From the NCBI RefSeq assembly GCF_014649495.1, contig NZ_BMTD01000021.1:91992-155991 (forward strand): DNA of 64,000 bases, read 5' to 3'. The notes under the pieces are model-generated. The model was given only the letters and a program-made list of their open reading frames with translations, was not told the DNA's origin and ran no database searches. Positions 16,566 to 25,308 of this stretch are shown here, piece by piece; the stretch's first letter is position 1, and each line of letters begins with the position of its first letter. A program made the position numbers and the translations under genes. Origin of the DNA: Streptomyces filipinensis (GTDB lineage Bacteria > Actinomycetota > Actinomycetes > Streptomycetales > Streptomycetaceae).

Positions 16566-17528
16566 TCACAGGTCCAGCACCAGGCGGGGTCCGCGGGAGC
16601 GGGAGACGCAGATGAGCATCAGGTCACCGGCCGCCCGCTCCTGCTCGGTCAGCAGGCTGTCGCGGTGTTCCACAGCGCCCTCCAGCACGGTGGTCTCACA
16701 GGTACCGCAGGTGCCCTCCTCACACGAGGCCAGCACGGCCACCCCCGCCTCCCGGACCGCCCTGAGCACCGAGGTCCCGGCAGGGACCAGCACCGACGTG
16801 CCGCTGCGCTTGAGGACGGCCTCGAAGCCCGCGTCGGCCCCCGCGGGCGCGGCGGCGGGCGCCGCGGCGGCGAACCGCTCGGTGTGCAGCGTCAGCCGGG
16901 GCAGGGCCGCACAGCGTTCCCGTACGGCGGCGAGCAGCGGCTCGGGGCCGCAGCAGTACACGCGCGCACCCGCAGGCGCCGGGGACAGCAGCGCGTCGAT
17001 GTCGAGCGGTCCGCACTCGTCCTGCGGATGGACCGTGACACGCTCGCCGTAGGCCGCCAGTTCGGGCAGGAACGCCATGGACGCCCGGGTCCGGCCGCCG
17101 TAGGCCAGCCGCCAGCGGCTCTTGTCGCGCTCGGCCTGCGCGAGCATGGGCAGCAGCGGGGTGATGCCGATGCCGCCCGCGATGAACAGCAGGTCGTCCG
17201 CGGGCAGCAGGGGGAAGCGGTTGCGCGGGCCGGCGGCCCGCAGCCGCGTCCCCTCGACCACCTCGTCGTGCAGCTCCGCCGACCCGCCGCGCCCGCCGGC
17301 CTCGCGCAGCACGGCGATGCGCCAGGTGCCGGGCCGGTCCTCCCGGGCACACAGGGAGTACTGGCGCACGAGCCCGGAGGGCAGCACCAGATCGATATGG
17401 GCTCCCGCCGGCGCCGCGGGCAGTGCGCCGCCGTCGGCGGCCACGAGCTCCAGCCCCACCACGCCCGCGGCGAGTTCGCCGCGTTCGCCGACCCTAACCT
17501 CGAACGTGTCGTCGGCCATGTCCTCCAC
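16566..17528 (-). CDS. Vanillate-demethylase-type ferredoxin reductase (FMN/NAD + 2Fe-2S)
   Basis: 320 aa. The N-terminal FNR-like flavin domain (about 10-110, QYSLCAREDRPGTWRIAVL) and NAD domain (ADDLLFIAGGIGITPLLPM) are followed by a plant-type 2Fe-2S domain with CEEGTCGTCETTV plus a late cysteine in LMLICVSRS. This order (flavin, NAD, C-terminal 2Fe-2S) is that of class IA phthalate/vanillate oxygenase reductases. The start could be the GTG at 17528 or the ATG at 17519, which has GGAGG just upstream. It lies 40 nt downstream of the Rieske oxygenase on the same strand and passes NADH electrons to it. Confidence 0.88.
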   Translation of the reverse strand: MEDMADDTFEVRVGERGELAAGVVGLELVAADGGALPAAPAGAHIDLVLPSGLVRQYSLCAREDRPGTWRIAVLREAGGRGGSAELHDEVVEGTRLRAAGPRNRFPLLPADDLLFIAGGIGITPLLPMLAQAERDKSRWRLAYGGRTRASMAFLPELAAYGERVTVHPQDECGPLDIDALLSPAPAGARVYCCGPEPLLAAVRERCAALPRLTLHTERFAAAAPAAAPAGADAGFEAVLKRSGTSVLVPAGTSVLRAVREAGVAVLASCEEGTCGTCETTVLEGAVEHRDSLLTEQERAAGDLMLICVSRSRGPRLVLDL

Positions 17529-17568
17529 CCACCCCTTCGGGGCTCCCCGCCGGCCGTCCGCCGGCCGG

Positions 17569-18588
17569 CTACCGGCTGATCCTGCGGATCATCTCGCGTG
17601 CCGCCAGGCCGCCCGCGTCGATCGCGACGCTCAGTTCCTGCGTCCCCGCCGGCTCGCCGGCCACGACCTGCTCCAGGACGGTCAGGGCGTCCAGGTCCTG
17701 CTGCACCACTTCCCTGTTCATCGTCAGCAGCGCCTGGCTCACGGAGTCGTCGTCCAGGGCGAAGTCGCGGACCACCGCCCAGAAGTCCCAGGTGCTGTTC
17801 TCGGTCTCGGGGGTCAGACCGTGCACGATCTTGACGTGGGCGCCGCCCTCGTCCCCCCTGGGGCCGACCGGTGTGCCGTGCGGCGCGACCCGCACGTTGT
17901 TCACCCAGAACGCGGGCGGCTGGAAGAACACGTCCTGCCAGCGGTCGATCGGTGTGGTGTACCCGGTGGTCTTCTCGTAGAAGGGCGGGCACGCCACGGC
18001 CTCCATGTGGCGGGAGAACGTGACCTGGTCACGCTCGTCGTCGACGTGGGTGGTGAACGGGGTGCGGGCGACCTCCGGTGTGCCGATCAGGCCGGCGTGC
18101 AGGTAGGTCTCGTGGGACAGGTCCATGAGGTTGTCCACCAGCAGGCTGTGGCGGAACGGTGAGTGCGCCATGTCCTCGACCGACGCCCACGCGGGATCGT
18201 CGAGCCAGTGCGCGTCGGGCACCAGGCGGGGATCGGCCTTGCTCTGGTCGCCGATCCAGATCCAGATCCACTTGTCCCGCTCCACCAGCTGGTAGCGCGG
18301 CACCCGCGCGGTGCGCGGAACACGGTCCTGGCCCGGCACGAAGGTGCAGGTTCCGGAGCAGTCGAAGACGAAGCCGTGGTAGCCGCACTCGATGGAGTCG
18401 TCCGTCAGCCGGCCCAGCGACAGCGGGTAGCGGCGGTGCACACAGCGGTCCGCCAGGGCCACGGGCTGTCCGTCCCGGCTGCGGTAGAGCACGATCGGCT
18501 CGCCGCATATCGTCCGGCTCACCAGCGTCCGGCCCACCTCCTTGCTCCAGGCGGCGACATACCAATAGTTCTGCGCAAACGCACTCAT
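17569..18588 (-). CDS. Rieske non-heme iron oxygenase, vanillate O-demethylase-like
   Basis: 339 aa. The N-terminal Rieske domain has CVHRRYPLSLG and CGYHGFVFD (CxH...CxxH 2Fe-2S ligands). The catalytic domain has NLMDLSHETYLHAG (D/N-x-D-x-x-H-x4-H iron site). The overall pattern is of the VanA/aminopyrrolnitrin-oxygenase side of the family, which does O- or N-demethylation, ring hydroxylation or arylamine N-oxygenation. The ATG has GGAG 9 nt upstream. It is cotranscribed with its reductase and divergent from the griI/griH pair, so an aminohydroxybenzoate-derived ring is the likely substrate. Ring hydroxylation and amine oxidation cannot be told apart here. Confidence 0.88.
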   Translation of the reverse strand: MSAFAQNYWYVAAWSKEVGRTLVSRTICGEPIVLYRSRDGQPVALADRCVHRRYPLSLGRLTDDSIECGYHGFVFDCSGTCTFVPGQDRVPRTARVPRYQLVERDKWIWIWIGDQSKADPRLVPDAHWLDDPAWASVEDMAHSPFRHSLLVDNLMDLSHETYLHAGLIGTPEVARTPFTTHVDDERDQVTFSRHMEAVACPPFYEKTTGYTTPIDRWQDVFFQPPAFWVNNVRVAPHGTPVGPRGDEGGAHVKIVHGLTPETENSTWDFWAVVRDFALDDDSVSQALLTMNREVVQQDLDALTVLEQVVAGEPAGTQELSVAIDAGGLAAREMIRRISR

Positions 18589-18886
18589 CGAGATCTCCTG
18601 CACGTCGTTTTCCAAACGGCTGCCAATGGGGGAGGGGCGGCCAGTGCAGCGCAATTCGGCAGGGACCAACGATACGGACGCCAAGTACCGTGTCAATCGC
18701 CTCCCGGACGCTCAACTCGACGCCATTGATGGGAACTTGACTTTCCTCAATCATTACGACTTCCTTGAGGCACGTCCCGTCGACCAGGCGTTCGTGCGCA
18801 CCGTTCCGGGACGTTCTCGCATCCATCTGCCGCCGCGACGGCCTCAATTGCGCCACGCGGTCCTGTCCGGCGTGAGAGGAGTCCCC

Positions 18887-19741
18887 ATGGAAGTGGTCCA
18901 CCACTCCTCCGGAAAGAGCCTGCGGCTGAGCCGCCTGATCAATCCGGTGTCCGGCCGGACCTTCGTGGTGCCTCTTGACCACTCGGTCGCCGACGGCCCG
19001 GTCGCCTCCGCGCCGGCCTTTCGCGACATCGCCCGCGCGGTGTCCCGCAACGGCGGCGACGCCCTGCTGGTCCACAAGGGCCGCATCCGGTTCCTGCCGA
19101 CCGACGTACTGCGCGAGACGGCCCTGGTGATCCACCTCAACGGCATCACCCGGCACGCCCCCGACGCCAACGCCAAGGTCCGGCTCGCCGAGGTCGAAGA
19201 AGCCCTGGAGCGGGGGGCCGACGCGGTCAGCATCCACATCAACATGGGCTCCGACACCGAGGCCGAGCAGCTGGGCGACCTGGCCCGGGCCGCCGACGGC
19301 TGCACCCGCTGGGGCCTGCCGCTGATCGCCATGGTCTATCCGCGCGGGCCCCGGGTGGGCGACCCGAGGGACCCCGCGCTGGTGGCGCATGCCGCGAGCC
19401 TGGCCGCCGACATCGGCGCCGACATCGCGAAGGTCCCCTACACCGGCTCGCCGGTCACGATGGCCGAGGTCGTGCGCAGCTGCCCGATCGGCGTCATCAC
19501 CGCCGGCGGTGCCCCGGTGGGCGACCGGCAGCTGACCCGGACCGTCGGCGAGGTCGTGGCCTCGGGTGCGCTCGGTGTGGCCATGGGCCGCAACGTGTGG
19601 GCCTCGCCGGACGTCGCGGCCACCGTGCGCCGGATCGCCGCCGCCCTGCACCAGCCGGCCGCGGGCCGCACCGGCGAGCGTGCCCACGCCCCCGCCGCGC
19701 AGGTGCGCACCGCGCCCCTTCCCGAGCCAGTCCAGACCTGA
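18887..19741 (+). CDS. griI: GriI-type aldolase (C7 aminosugar-acid phosphate synthase) for 3,4-AHBA
   Basis: 284 aa, DeoC/FbaB-like aldolase of the ADH-synthase/GriI group. Features: FVVPLDHSVADGP at the N-terminus, ADAVSIHINMGSDTEAEQL, LIAMVYPRGPRVGDP, the Schiff-base lysine in DIAKVPYTG, and a phosphate-binding end with VITAGGAPVGD and GVAMGRNVW. In grixazone biosynthesis GriI condenses aspartate-4-semialdehyde with dihydroxyacetone phosphate. The ATG at 18887 is preceded by GAGAGG, and conserved sequence begins soon after it. It lies 22 nt upstream of the griH homologue. Archaeal ADH synthases for aromatic amino acids are the other branch; pairing in a secondary-metabolite cluster favours GriI function. 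Confidence 0.9.
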   Translation: MEVVHHSSGKSLRLSRLINPVSGRTFVVPLDHSVADGPVASAPAFRDIARAVSRNGGDALLVHKGRIRFLPTDVLRETALVIHLNGITRHAPDANAKVRLAEVEEALERGADAVSIHINMGSDTEAEQLGDLARAADGCTRWGLPLIAMVYPRGPRVGDPRDPALVAHAASLAADIGADIAKVPYTGSPVTMAEVVRSCPIGVITAGGAPVGDRQLTRTVGEVVASGALGVAMGRNVWASPDVAATVRRIAAALHQPAAGRTGERAHAPAAQVRTAPLPEPVQT

Positions 19742-19763
19742 CCGAGTTGCCGAGGAGTTCGCA

Positions 19764-20873
19764 GTGAAGCTCACCTGGATCGACGTCCGTGGTCTCAAGG
19801 ACATCACCGCCCCCGTGATCGAGGAGGCCGTGCACGTCGGCGTCGACGCCTTCGTCTCCGACGACCCGGAACTGCTGGTCTCGATTCCGCCGAACAAGCG
19901 CAGGGTCGGCCTGATCCTCCCCGACACCCCGAAGCCCGCCGCCGAGAAGCTGGCGCAGACCGCCGACCTGCTGATCGTCGACCACACCCTGGCCGGACAG
20001 TACGAGCCCGCCTCGCCCGACGCGCAAAAGGGTGTCTTCGTCACCGTCACCGGCGAGGAGTCCCTCGACGTGGCCTGCCAGGTGGCCTCCGGCGCCGCCT
20101 GGACGGTGGTGGAGTTCCAGCAGGACCCCAGCAAGATCCCCCTGGAGATCCTGCTCGGCGCCACCGACAAGGCCGAGGGCAACCTGATCACGGTGGTCAC
20201 CGACCTGGAGGACGCCGAGATCACCCTCACCGTGCTGGAGCGCGGCCCCGAGGGCGTCCTGCTCAAGCCCGCCGCGGTGGGCGAGGCGACCCGGCTCACC
20301 GACATCTGCCAGGAGAGCACCGAGCAGCTCCAGCTGGAGGAGCTGACGGTGACCCGGCTGGCCCATGTGGGCCTGGGCGACCGGGTGTGCGTGGACACCT
20401 GCTCCCACTTCAGGCAGAACGAGGGCATCCTGGTCGGCTCGCACGCCACGGGCATGATCCTGGTGAGCAGCGAGACGCACCCCCTGCCCTACATGCCCAC
20501 CCGCCCGTTCCGGGTGAACGCGGCCGCGCTGCACTCCTACAGCCTCACCCCGGCCAACCGCACGCGCTACCTCGCCGAACTGCGCTCCGGTTCCGAGCTG
20601 CTGGCCGTGGACACCGACGGCCGCACCAGGCGTGTCGTGGTCGGCCGCATCAAGATGGAGAGCCGCCCGATGCTGCTGATCGAGGCCGAGTCGCCCTCGG
20701 GCGCCAAGGTGAACGTGATCGCCCAGGACGACTGGCATGTGCGGGTGCTCGGCCCCGGCGGCAGCGTCCACAACATCACCGAGCTGAAGCCGGGCGACGT
20801 CATCCTCGGCTACGCGCTCACCGACCAGCGTCATGTCGGCTACCCGATCCGGGAGTTCCTGCACGAGCAGTGA
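19764..20873 (+). CDS. griH: GriH-type 3-amino-4-hydroxybenzoate synthase (DHQ synthase II family)
   Basis: 369 aa, full length for the DHQ-synthase II / GriH family. It begins KLTWIDVRGLKDITAPVIEE. Conserved blocks include VEFQQDPSKIPLEI, GVLLKPAAVGEATRLT, RVCVDTCSHFRQNEGILVGS and a C-terminal beta domain ending GYPIREFLHEQ. GriH cyclises and aromatises the GriI product to 3-amino-4-hydroxybenzoate. The GTG start has GAGGAG 5 nt upstream. Translated with griI as one operon and ended by the hairpin at 20893-20923. With the aspartokinase this defines the aromatic precursor branch of the cluster. Confidence 0.92.
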   Translation: MKLTWIDVRGLKDITAPVIEEAVHVGVDAFVSDDPELLVSIPPNKRRVGLILPDTPKPAAEKLAQTADLLIVDHTLAGQYEPASPDAQKGVFVTVTGEESLDVACQVASGAAWTVVEFQQDPSKIPLEILLGATDKAEGNLITVVTDLEDAEITLTVLERGPEGVLLKPAAVGEATRLTDICQESTEQLQLEELTVTRLAHVGLGDRVCVDTCSHFRQNEGILVGSHATGMILVSSETHPLPYMPTRPFRVNAAALHSYSLTPANRTRYLAELRSGSELLAVDTDGRTRRVVVGRIKMESRPMLLIEAESPSGAKVNVIAQDDWHVRVLGPGGSVHNITELKPGDVILGYALTDQRHVGYPIREFLHEQ

Positions 20874-20892
20874 CCCCCGCACCCGCACCCGG

Positions 20893-20923
20893 GCCCCCTC
20901 GACCGCACCCGGTCCGAGGGGGC
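20893..20923. terminator. Hairpin terminator after griI-griH
   Basis: GCCCCCTCG (20893-20901) pairs with CGAGGGGGC (20915-20923), extended inside by ACC/GGT. It lies 20 nt after the griH stop and before the end of the convergent XRE gene, so it can serve both. Confidence 0.75.
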
Positions 20924-20952
20924 TCTTGCGCGCTCCCCGTCGTCCCACCGCG

Positions 20953-21792
20953 TCAACGCAGCAGCGCGAGCGCGTCCTTCGTCGCCTCGTCGGCCGGCAG
21001 GCGGACCAGCAGGTGGAGGCGGGGGTCGTCCGCGACGATCAGCTTCGACTGGCGCAGGGTGAGCCGTCCTGCCCTCGGGTGCGCGAAGCGCTTGTGGACA
21101 CTGCGGTAGTCGGCGACCTCGTGCCGCTGCCAGAACCGGGCGAAGTCGGGTGCGTGGGCCAGCAGATCGGCCACCACCGCCCGGTAGCGGGGGTCCGCGG
21201 GCTCCTCGTCGGCGCGCATCCGGAACTGGGCGAGCACCTGCGTGGCCTGGGCCTCCCAGTCCGTCATCAGGGAACGCGCCGGCGGCCAGCCGAAGATGAC
21301 CCAGAGCATGTTGCGGCGCTCGACGGGCAGCGCGTCGAAGTCCGTGAACAAGGCCGCCTCCGCCGCGTTGCAGGCCACGACGTCCCAGTGGTGGTCCAGC
21401 AGCAGCGCCGGGTTGGGCTCAAGGGCGTGCAGCATGGCTTCGAGCTGCTCGTCGCGGCCGGGGCAGCCGCGCACCTCGCCGATGTCCGGGGGCAGTTCGT
21501 CACTGAGCCGGTACAGGTGCCGGATCTCCGGTGCGGACAGCTTCAGCGCCCGCGCGAGCGAGGCGAGGACCTGACGGGAGACCTTGATGTCCCGGCCCTG
21601 CTCCAGCCACGTGTACCAGCTCAGGCTCACCCCGGACAGCGAGGCGACCTCCTCGCGGCGCAGCCCGGGAGTGCGCCGGCGTGAGGAGTCGCAGATGCCC
21701 ACCTCGTCGGGCGACAGACGCTCGCGCCGTGACCTGACGAACGCCCCGAGCGTACGGCGGCCGGTGTCCGCAAAACCCGTCATGGCTGCCAT
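20953..21792 (-). CDS. XRE-family regulator with MmyB-like ligand domain
   Basis: 279 aa. The N-terminal helix-turn-helix (RREEVASLSGVSLSWYTWLEQG, about residues 48-70) is followed by a MmyB-like PAS-fold domain (LLLDHHWDVVACNAAEAALF; MLWVIFG). MmyB-type regulators are frequent cluster and metabolic regulators in Streptomyces, and the C-terminal domain may bind a small molecule. ATG codons at 21792 and 21783 are both possible. It is divergent from the MFS gene at 22207 and is the only transcription factor in the cluster part of the window, but its family does not normally bind TetR-like dyads such as AACCR-N6-YGGTT. Confidence 0.88.
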   Translation of the reverse strand: MAAMTGFADTGRRTLGAFVRSRRERLSPDEVGICDSSRRRTPGLRREEVASLSGVSLSWYTWLEQGRDIKVSRQVLASLARALKLSAPEIRHLYRLSDELPPDIGEVRGCPGRDEQLEAMLHALEPNPALLLDHHWDVVACNAAEAALFTDFDALPVERRNMLWVIFGWPPARSLMTDWEAQATQVLAQFRMRADEEPADPRYRAVVADLLAHAPDFARFWQRHEVADYRSVHKRFAHPRAGRLTLRQSKLIVADDPRLHLLVRLPADEATKDALALLR

Positions 21793-21912
21793 CGGCCCAG
21801 GCTAGCAGCCGAAGGCGGGCCGTCCCGGAACGCCCGGCAGGACCGAATCCGATCCGGCCAGGAGAATCATTCCGAAATGCGCGGGCAGGGCCACCGAAAG
21901 CGTTCCGCGCTT

Positions 21913-21941
21913 GTTCAACTGTTCTTTATGAGCGGTTGAAC
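21913..21941. promoter_or_regulatory. Candidate operator between XRE and MFS genes
   Basis: GTTCAAC (21913-21919) and GTTGAAC (21935-21941) form a 7-bp dyad with 15-bp spacer. A second palindrome, CAATGATTCATTG, is at 21963-21975. Both are in an A/T-richer divergent promoter region (21793-22206, no gene), a natural site for XRE autoregulation. Confidence 0.5.
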
Positions 21942-22096
21942 AGATGAGACCGCCCGCAAACACAATGATTCATTGCCGAACGTTTGCATCGCTTTGGCGT
22001 GCACTTTTGGCGAATGAATTCAGGTGGCGCAAAAAAGCGGATACCTGGCCGAAGCCGAACGGTCCCAGGACGCCGGCCCGCCCCCCCGCAAGACCG

Positions 22097-22129
22097 CTTC
22101 CCGCAACTGCCGCAAGGCGGGGAGTTTTT
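22097..22129 (+). terminator. Leader hairpin with U-run (possible attenuator)
   Basis: CTTCCCGC (22097-22104) pairs with GCGGGGAG (22117-22124), including one G-U pair, followed immediately by TTTTT (22125-22129). It sits 77 nt before the MFS start in its leader, where an intrinsic terminator would only make sense as an attenuator. Confidence 0.5.
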
Positions 22130-22206
22130 GTCTCCTGGCTGTTGGCCCCCCGACACCCGACCCTTGAGTCAGCCCCCTCAAGCGCACGCCGCAGAAAGGC
22201 CCAGCG

Positions 22207-23439
22207 ATGTCCCAAGACGTACAGCCCGCCACGACCGGATCCGGCGTGCCGGCCGACGTGCCGGCCGCCGGCGCGCCACCGCAGCCGCAGACGGCCGCGC
22301 GGGTGCCACCGGCTCTCGCTGCGGCCTGCTTCCTCAGCAACTTCGACCGCTTCGCCATCACCCCCCTGCTGATGGCCATCGCCACCGGTTTCCACGTACG
22401 CCTCGGCCAGGTCGTACTCGTGGCGAGCGGCTACTTCTTCGCCTACGGATGCGCCCAGCCGTTATGGGGCATGCTGTCCGACCGCTACGGGCGCATGCGC
22501 GTCATCCGCTTCACCCTCGGCGCCGCAGCCGTGTGCGCACTGGCCTCCGCAGCAGCCCCGACCCTGACCGCCTTGGTGATCCTGCGCATCGTCACCGGGG
22601 CGTTCTTCGGAGCGGTCGTACCCGCCTCCCTCACCTACGTCGGAGACACCGTCCCCGCGGCCCTGCGCCAGCGGGCCCTGTCGGACCTGCAGGTGGCCCT
22701 CGCCATCGGCACCGCGGCCGCCACCGTGGTGGCCGGCGCGGTGGCCGCGGTCTCCAGCTGGCGGGCGATGCTCGCCCTGTCCGCCGTACTCGCCGTGATC
22801 ACCCTCCTCGCCCTGCGCCGCCTGTCCGAGTCCCGCACCGCCACCACCCTGCGCCGGCCGTCCGAACAACTCGCCTCCGTGCTGCGGCTGCGGTGGTCCT
22901 GGCTGGTCATGGGCTTCGGACTGATCGAAGGCGCGGTCCTGCTGGGCTGCTTCACCTTCCTGGCCCCCGCCCTGGAGAACCGGGGCATCGGCGCGCTGGG
23001 CGCGGGCGGCGTGACCGCTCTCTACGGCGCGGGCACCCTCGGCTTCTCCCGGCTCCTCAAGCGGGTGGCGCTGCGCCCGGCGTGGCAGCTGCTGGCCGCG
23101 GGCGGCGTGATGATGACCGCGGGCTTCCTGGTCGCCTCCGCCAGCTTGAACGTGGCAGGAATCGGCGCGGCCGCGATCCTGCTGGGCGGCGGCTGGTCCT
23201 TCTTCCACTCCTCACTGCAGAACTGGGCCACCACACTGGTGCCCGCGGCCCGCGGCACCGCCGTCGCCCTGTTCGTCGCCTCCCTCTTCGTCGGCAGCGC
23301 CCTCGGCTCCGGCCTCGGCGGCCCGCTCGCCCAGCACGGCCACTACCCGCAGCTGTTCGTCCTCGCAGCCGCCACGGCCGTCCCCCTGACCGCCCTCGCC
23401 GCCTGGCTGCGCACCCGGTACACCCCGGCCGGCTCCTAG
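22207..23439 (+). CDS. MFS exporter
   Basis: 410 aa, 12 transmembrane helices, MFS_1 type. The N-terminal tail of about 35 Ala/Pro-rich residues precedes TM1 (ALAAACFLSNFDRFAITPLL). The conserved TM2-TM3 loop is WGMLSDRYGRMRVIR. Starts at ATG with AAAGG upstream. It is divergent from the XRE regulator and preceded by a hairpin with a T-run, suggesting conditional expression. Its 3' end overlaps the permease on the other strand by 4 nt. Likely drug or product efflux. Confidence 0.82.
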   Translation: MSQDVQPATTGSGVPADVPAAGAPPQPQTAARVPPALAAACFLSNFDRFAITPLLMAIATGFHVRLGQVVLVASGYFFAYGCAQPLWGMLSDRYGRMRVIRFTLGAAAVCALASAAAPTLTALVILRIVTGAFFGAVVPASLTYVGDTVPAALRQRALSDLQVALAIGTAAATVVAGAVAAVSSWRAMLALSAVLAVITLLALRRLSESRTATTLRRPSEQLASVLRLRWSWLVMGFGLIEGAVLLGCFTFLAPALENRGIGALGAGGVTALYGAGTLGFSRLLKRVALRPAWQLLAAGGVMMTAGFLVASASLNVAGIGAAAILLGGGWSFFHSSLQNWATTLVPAARGTAVALFVASLFVGSALGSGLGGPLAQHGHYPQLFVLAAATAVPLTALAAWLRTRYTPAGS

Positions 23440-24875
23440 AGCTCGACGGGATCGGGCACGAAAGACTCCAGGGCACCGTCCTTTCCCCCGGGGACGGTGC
23501 CCTGGTCACGCCGTGCCACAAGCCAGTACACGAGGGCCGGCAGCACCAGGCCCACGATCCACGAGATGTCCGCGCCACCGAGCCGGGCGACGAACGGCCC
23601 CGTGTACAACTCGCTGGACAAGAACGGCAGCTGGATCAGGACACCGAACCCGTAGGTCGTCAGCGCCCGCACGTTCCAGGCACCGTAACGGCCGCGGGGG
23701 TCGGCCAGCGCCTCGACGTCGTACCCCGTGCCGGACAGCACATAGAAGTCGACCAGGTTGATCGCACTCCACGGCGTGAAGAAGATCAGCAGGAACAGCA
23801 GGAACGTCGAGAACGACGCAAGGAAATGTCCCCGCCCCAGCAGCGCCAGCGCCGTCCCGACGAGCATGATCGCGCCGACGCAGACGGCCCGGGCACGGGG
23901 GCCGACCGGGCCGATCCGGCGAAACCCGCCGACCCCGGTGACCACACTCATGAAACCGCCGTAGGTGTTCAGCACATTGACCGTCAGCTTCCCGAAGGCG
24001 ACCGCGAAGTACAGCAGCAAGGTGACGGCCGCCGACCCCGACATACCGACGACGCGCCCCACCTCGTCCCCCTCCCCGCCGCCCTGCCACGCCGCCGCCA
24101 GCGCCCCGAAGCCCATCGACCACTGCGCACCGAGCACACTCCCGCCCAGCGTCGCCCAGAACACCGAGCGCGGCGCGGTCGTGCGCGGCAGATAGCGGGA
24201 GGAGTCCGCGACGTACGGCCCGAACCCCAGCTGCCACGACGCGGAAAGCGACATCGCCAGCAAGAACAGCGGCGCCGAGAAGTGATGCGCCGCCAGGATC
24301 CGCCCCAGCGGCGCCGCATCGGCCATCCGCACGCCCAGGTAGAGGAAGGCGACGGCGCCGACCACCGCCGCGGCCTGGGCGACACGGTGGATCAGCCGGT
24401 AGCCGACCGCCGCCGTCACCGCGCTGGCCGCAGCGAAGACCACGATGCCGGCCGTCTCGCCGGTGTGCGCGAGGTGACCCACCGCCTGCCCCGCCAGGAC
24501 ACTGCCGCCGGCGAAGAACCCGATGAACATCGTCACCGAGCAGACCAGCGGCACCACCGCCCCCCGCACCCCGAACTGGGCCCGGGAGGAGATCATCTGC
24601 GGCAGCCCCAGCCGCGGCCCCTGAGCGGCATGCAACGCCATGACCGCCCCGCCCAGGAGATTCCCCGCCAGCAGCGCCACCAGCGACCACAGCGCATCGA
24701 GCCCGAACACCACGGCAAGCGACCCCGTCACCACCGCACTGATCTGCAGATTGGCGGCGAACCACAGACCGAACAGGCCGGCCGGCCTGCCATGCCGCTC
24801 ACCTTCGGGTATGAAATCGATGGAATGCCGCTCAACGAGCCCACCCGGCCGCTGTAACTTTTCATCCCTCGGCAT
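23436..24875 (-). CDS. NCS1 purine-cytosine permease family transporter
   Basis: 479 aa, about 12 transmembrane helices. NCS1 features: HSIDFIPEGERHG at the N-terminus, LGLPQMISSRAQFGVRGA in the TM3 region, and FFTPWSAINLVDFYVL near TM8-9. NCS1 members import nucleobases, hydantoins or vitamins. Start ATG with GTGGAG upstream. Convergent with the MFS gene, with interlocking stop codons. The product could be an uptake system unrelated to the cluster; no nucleobase enzymes are nearby. Confidence 0.85.
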   Translation of the reverse strand: MPRDEKLQRPGGLVERHSIDFIPEGERHGRPAGLFGLWFAANLQISAVVTGSLAVVFGLDALWSLVALLAGNLLGGAVMALHAAQGPRLGLPQMISSRAQFGVRGAVVPLVCSVTMFIGFFAGGSVLAGQAVGHLAHTGETAGIVVFAAASAVTAAVGYRLIHRVAQAAAVVGAVAFLYLGVRMADAAPLGRILAAHHFSAPLFLLAMSLSASWQLGFGPYVADSSRYLPRTTAPRSVFWATLGGSVLGAQWSMGFGALAAAWQGGGEGDEVGRVVGMSGSAAVTLLLYFAVAFGKLTVNVLNTYGGFMSVVTGVGGFRRIGPVGPRARAVCVGAIMLVGTALALLGRGHFLASFSTFLLFLLIFFTPWSAINLVDFYVLSGTGYDVEALADPRGRYGAWNVRALTTYGFGVLIQLPFLSSELYTGPFVARLGGADISWIVGLVLPALVYWLVARRDQGTVPGGKDGALESFVPDPVEL

Positions 24876-25098
24876 GAAAACTCCACAGAAGAAATCCGGC
24901 GAACAGTGAGCGCTATGATGGCCACGTTCTCGACGCGAATGTCAAGAACCGGCCGAACCCAAACCGCCACCGCCCACACGCATTTCAGCGACCGCATTCC
25001 TTCCGGTGGAGAAAAGCGACAGCGGTGGCGGCCGGTGAGGAATCGCGAAGTCCCCCCACCGCAAACACCGCCACCGCCCGCCCGCACAGGGAGCAGGA

Positions 25099-25308
25099 TC
25101 AGTCCTCGTCCAGCAGCGCCACCGCGCCCACCGGACAGGCCCGCACCGCCTCCTTCACCATCGGATACTCCCCGGCCGCCGACTCACGGCCGGCCAGCAC
25201 CTCGCTGAACCCGTCGTCGTCCTGCGTGAACACCTCCGGCGCCGTCAGCGCACACATGCCCGCGCCCACGCACCGCTGCCTGTCGACCTCGATCCGCACC
25301 GCGCTCAC
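25099..25308 (-). CDS. 3Fe-4S ferredoxin of a P450 system
   Basis: 69 aa. Cysteines in RCVGAGMC and RACPVGAV give the C-x5-C ... C-P spacing of [3Fe-4S] ferredoxins that feed cytochromes P450. The ATG overlaps the P450 stop by 4 nt, so the proteins are made together. No ferredoxin reductase is next to it; a housekeeping one is presumably used. Confidence 0.92.
   Translation of the reverse strand: MSAVRIEVDRQRCVGAGMCALTAPEVFTQDDDGFSEVLAGRESAAGEYPMVKEAVRACPVGAVALLDED

Noticed and set aside
20953..21792. XRE/MmyB regulator as the protein binding AACCR-N6-YGGTT
   Set aside because: No such dyad occurs at its own promoter, and the site form suits TetR-type dimers better.
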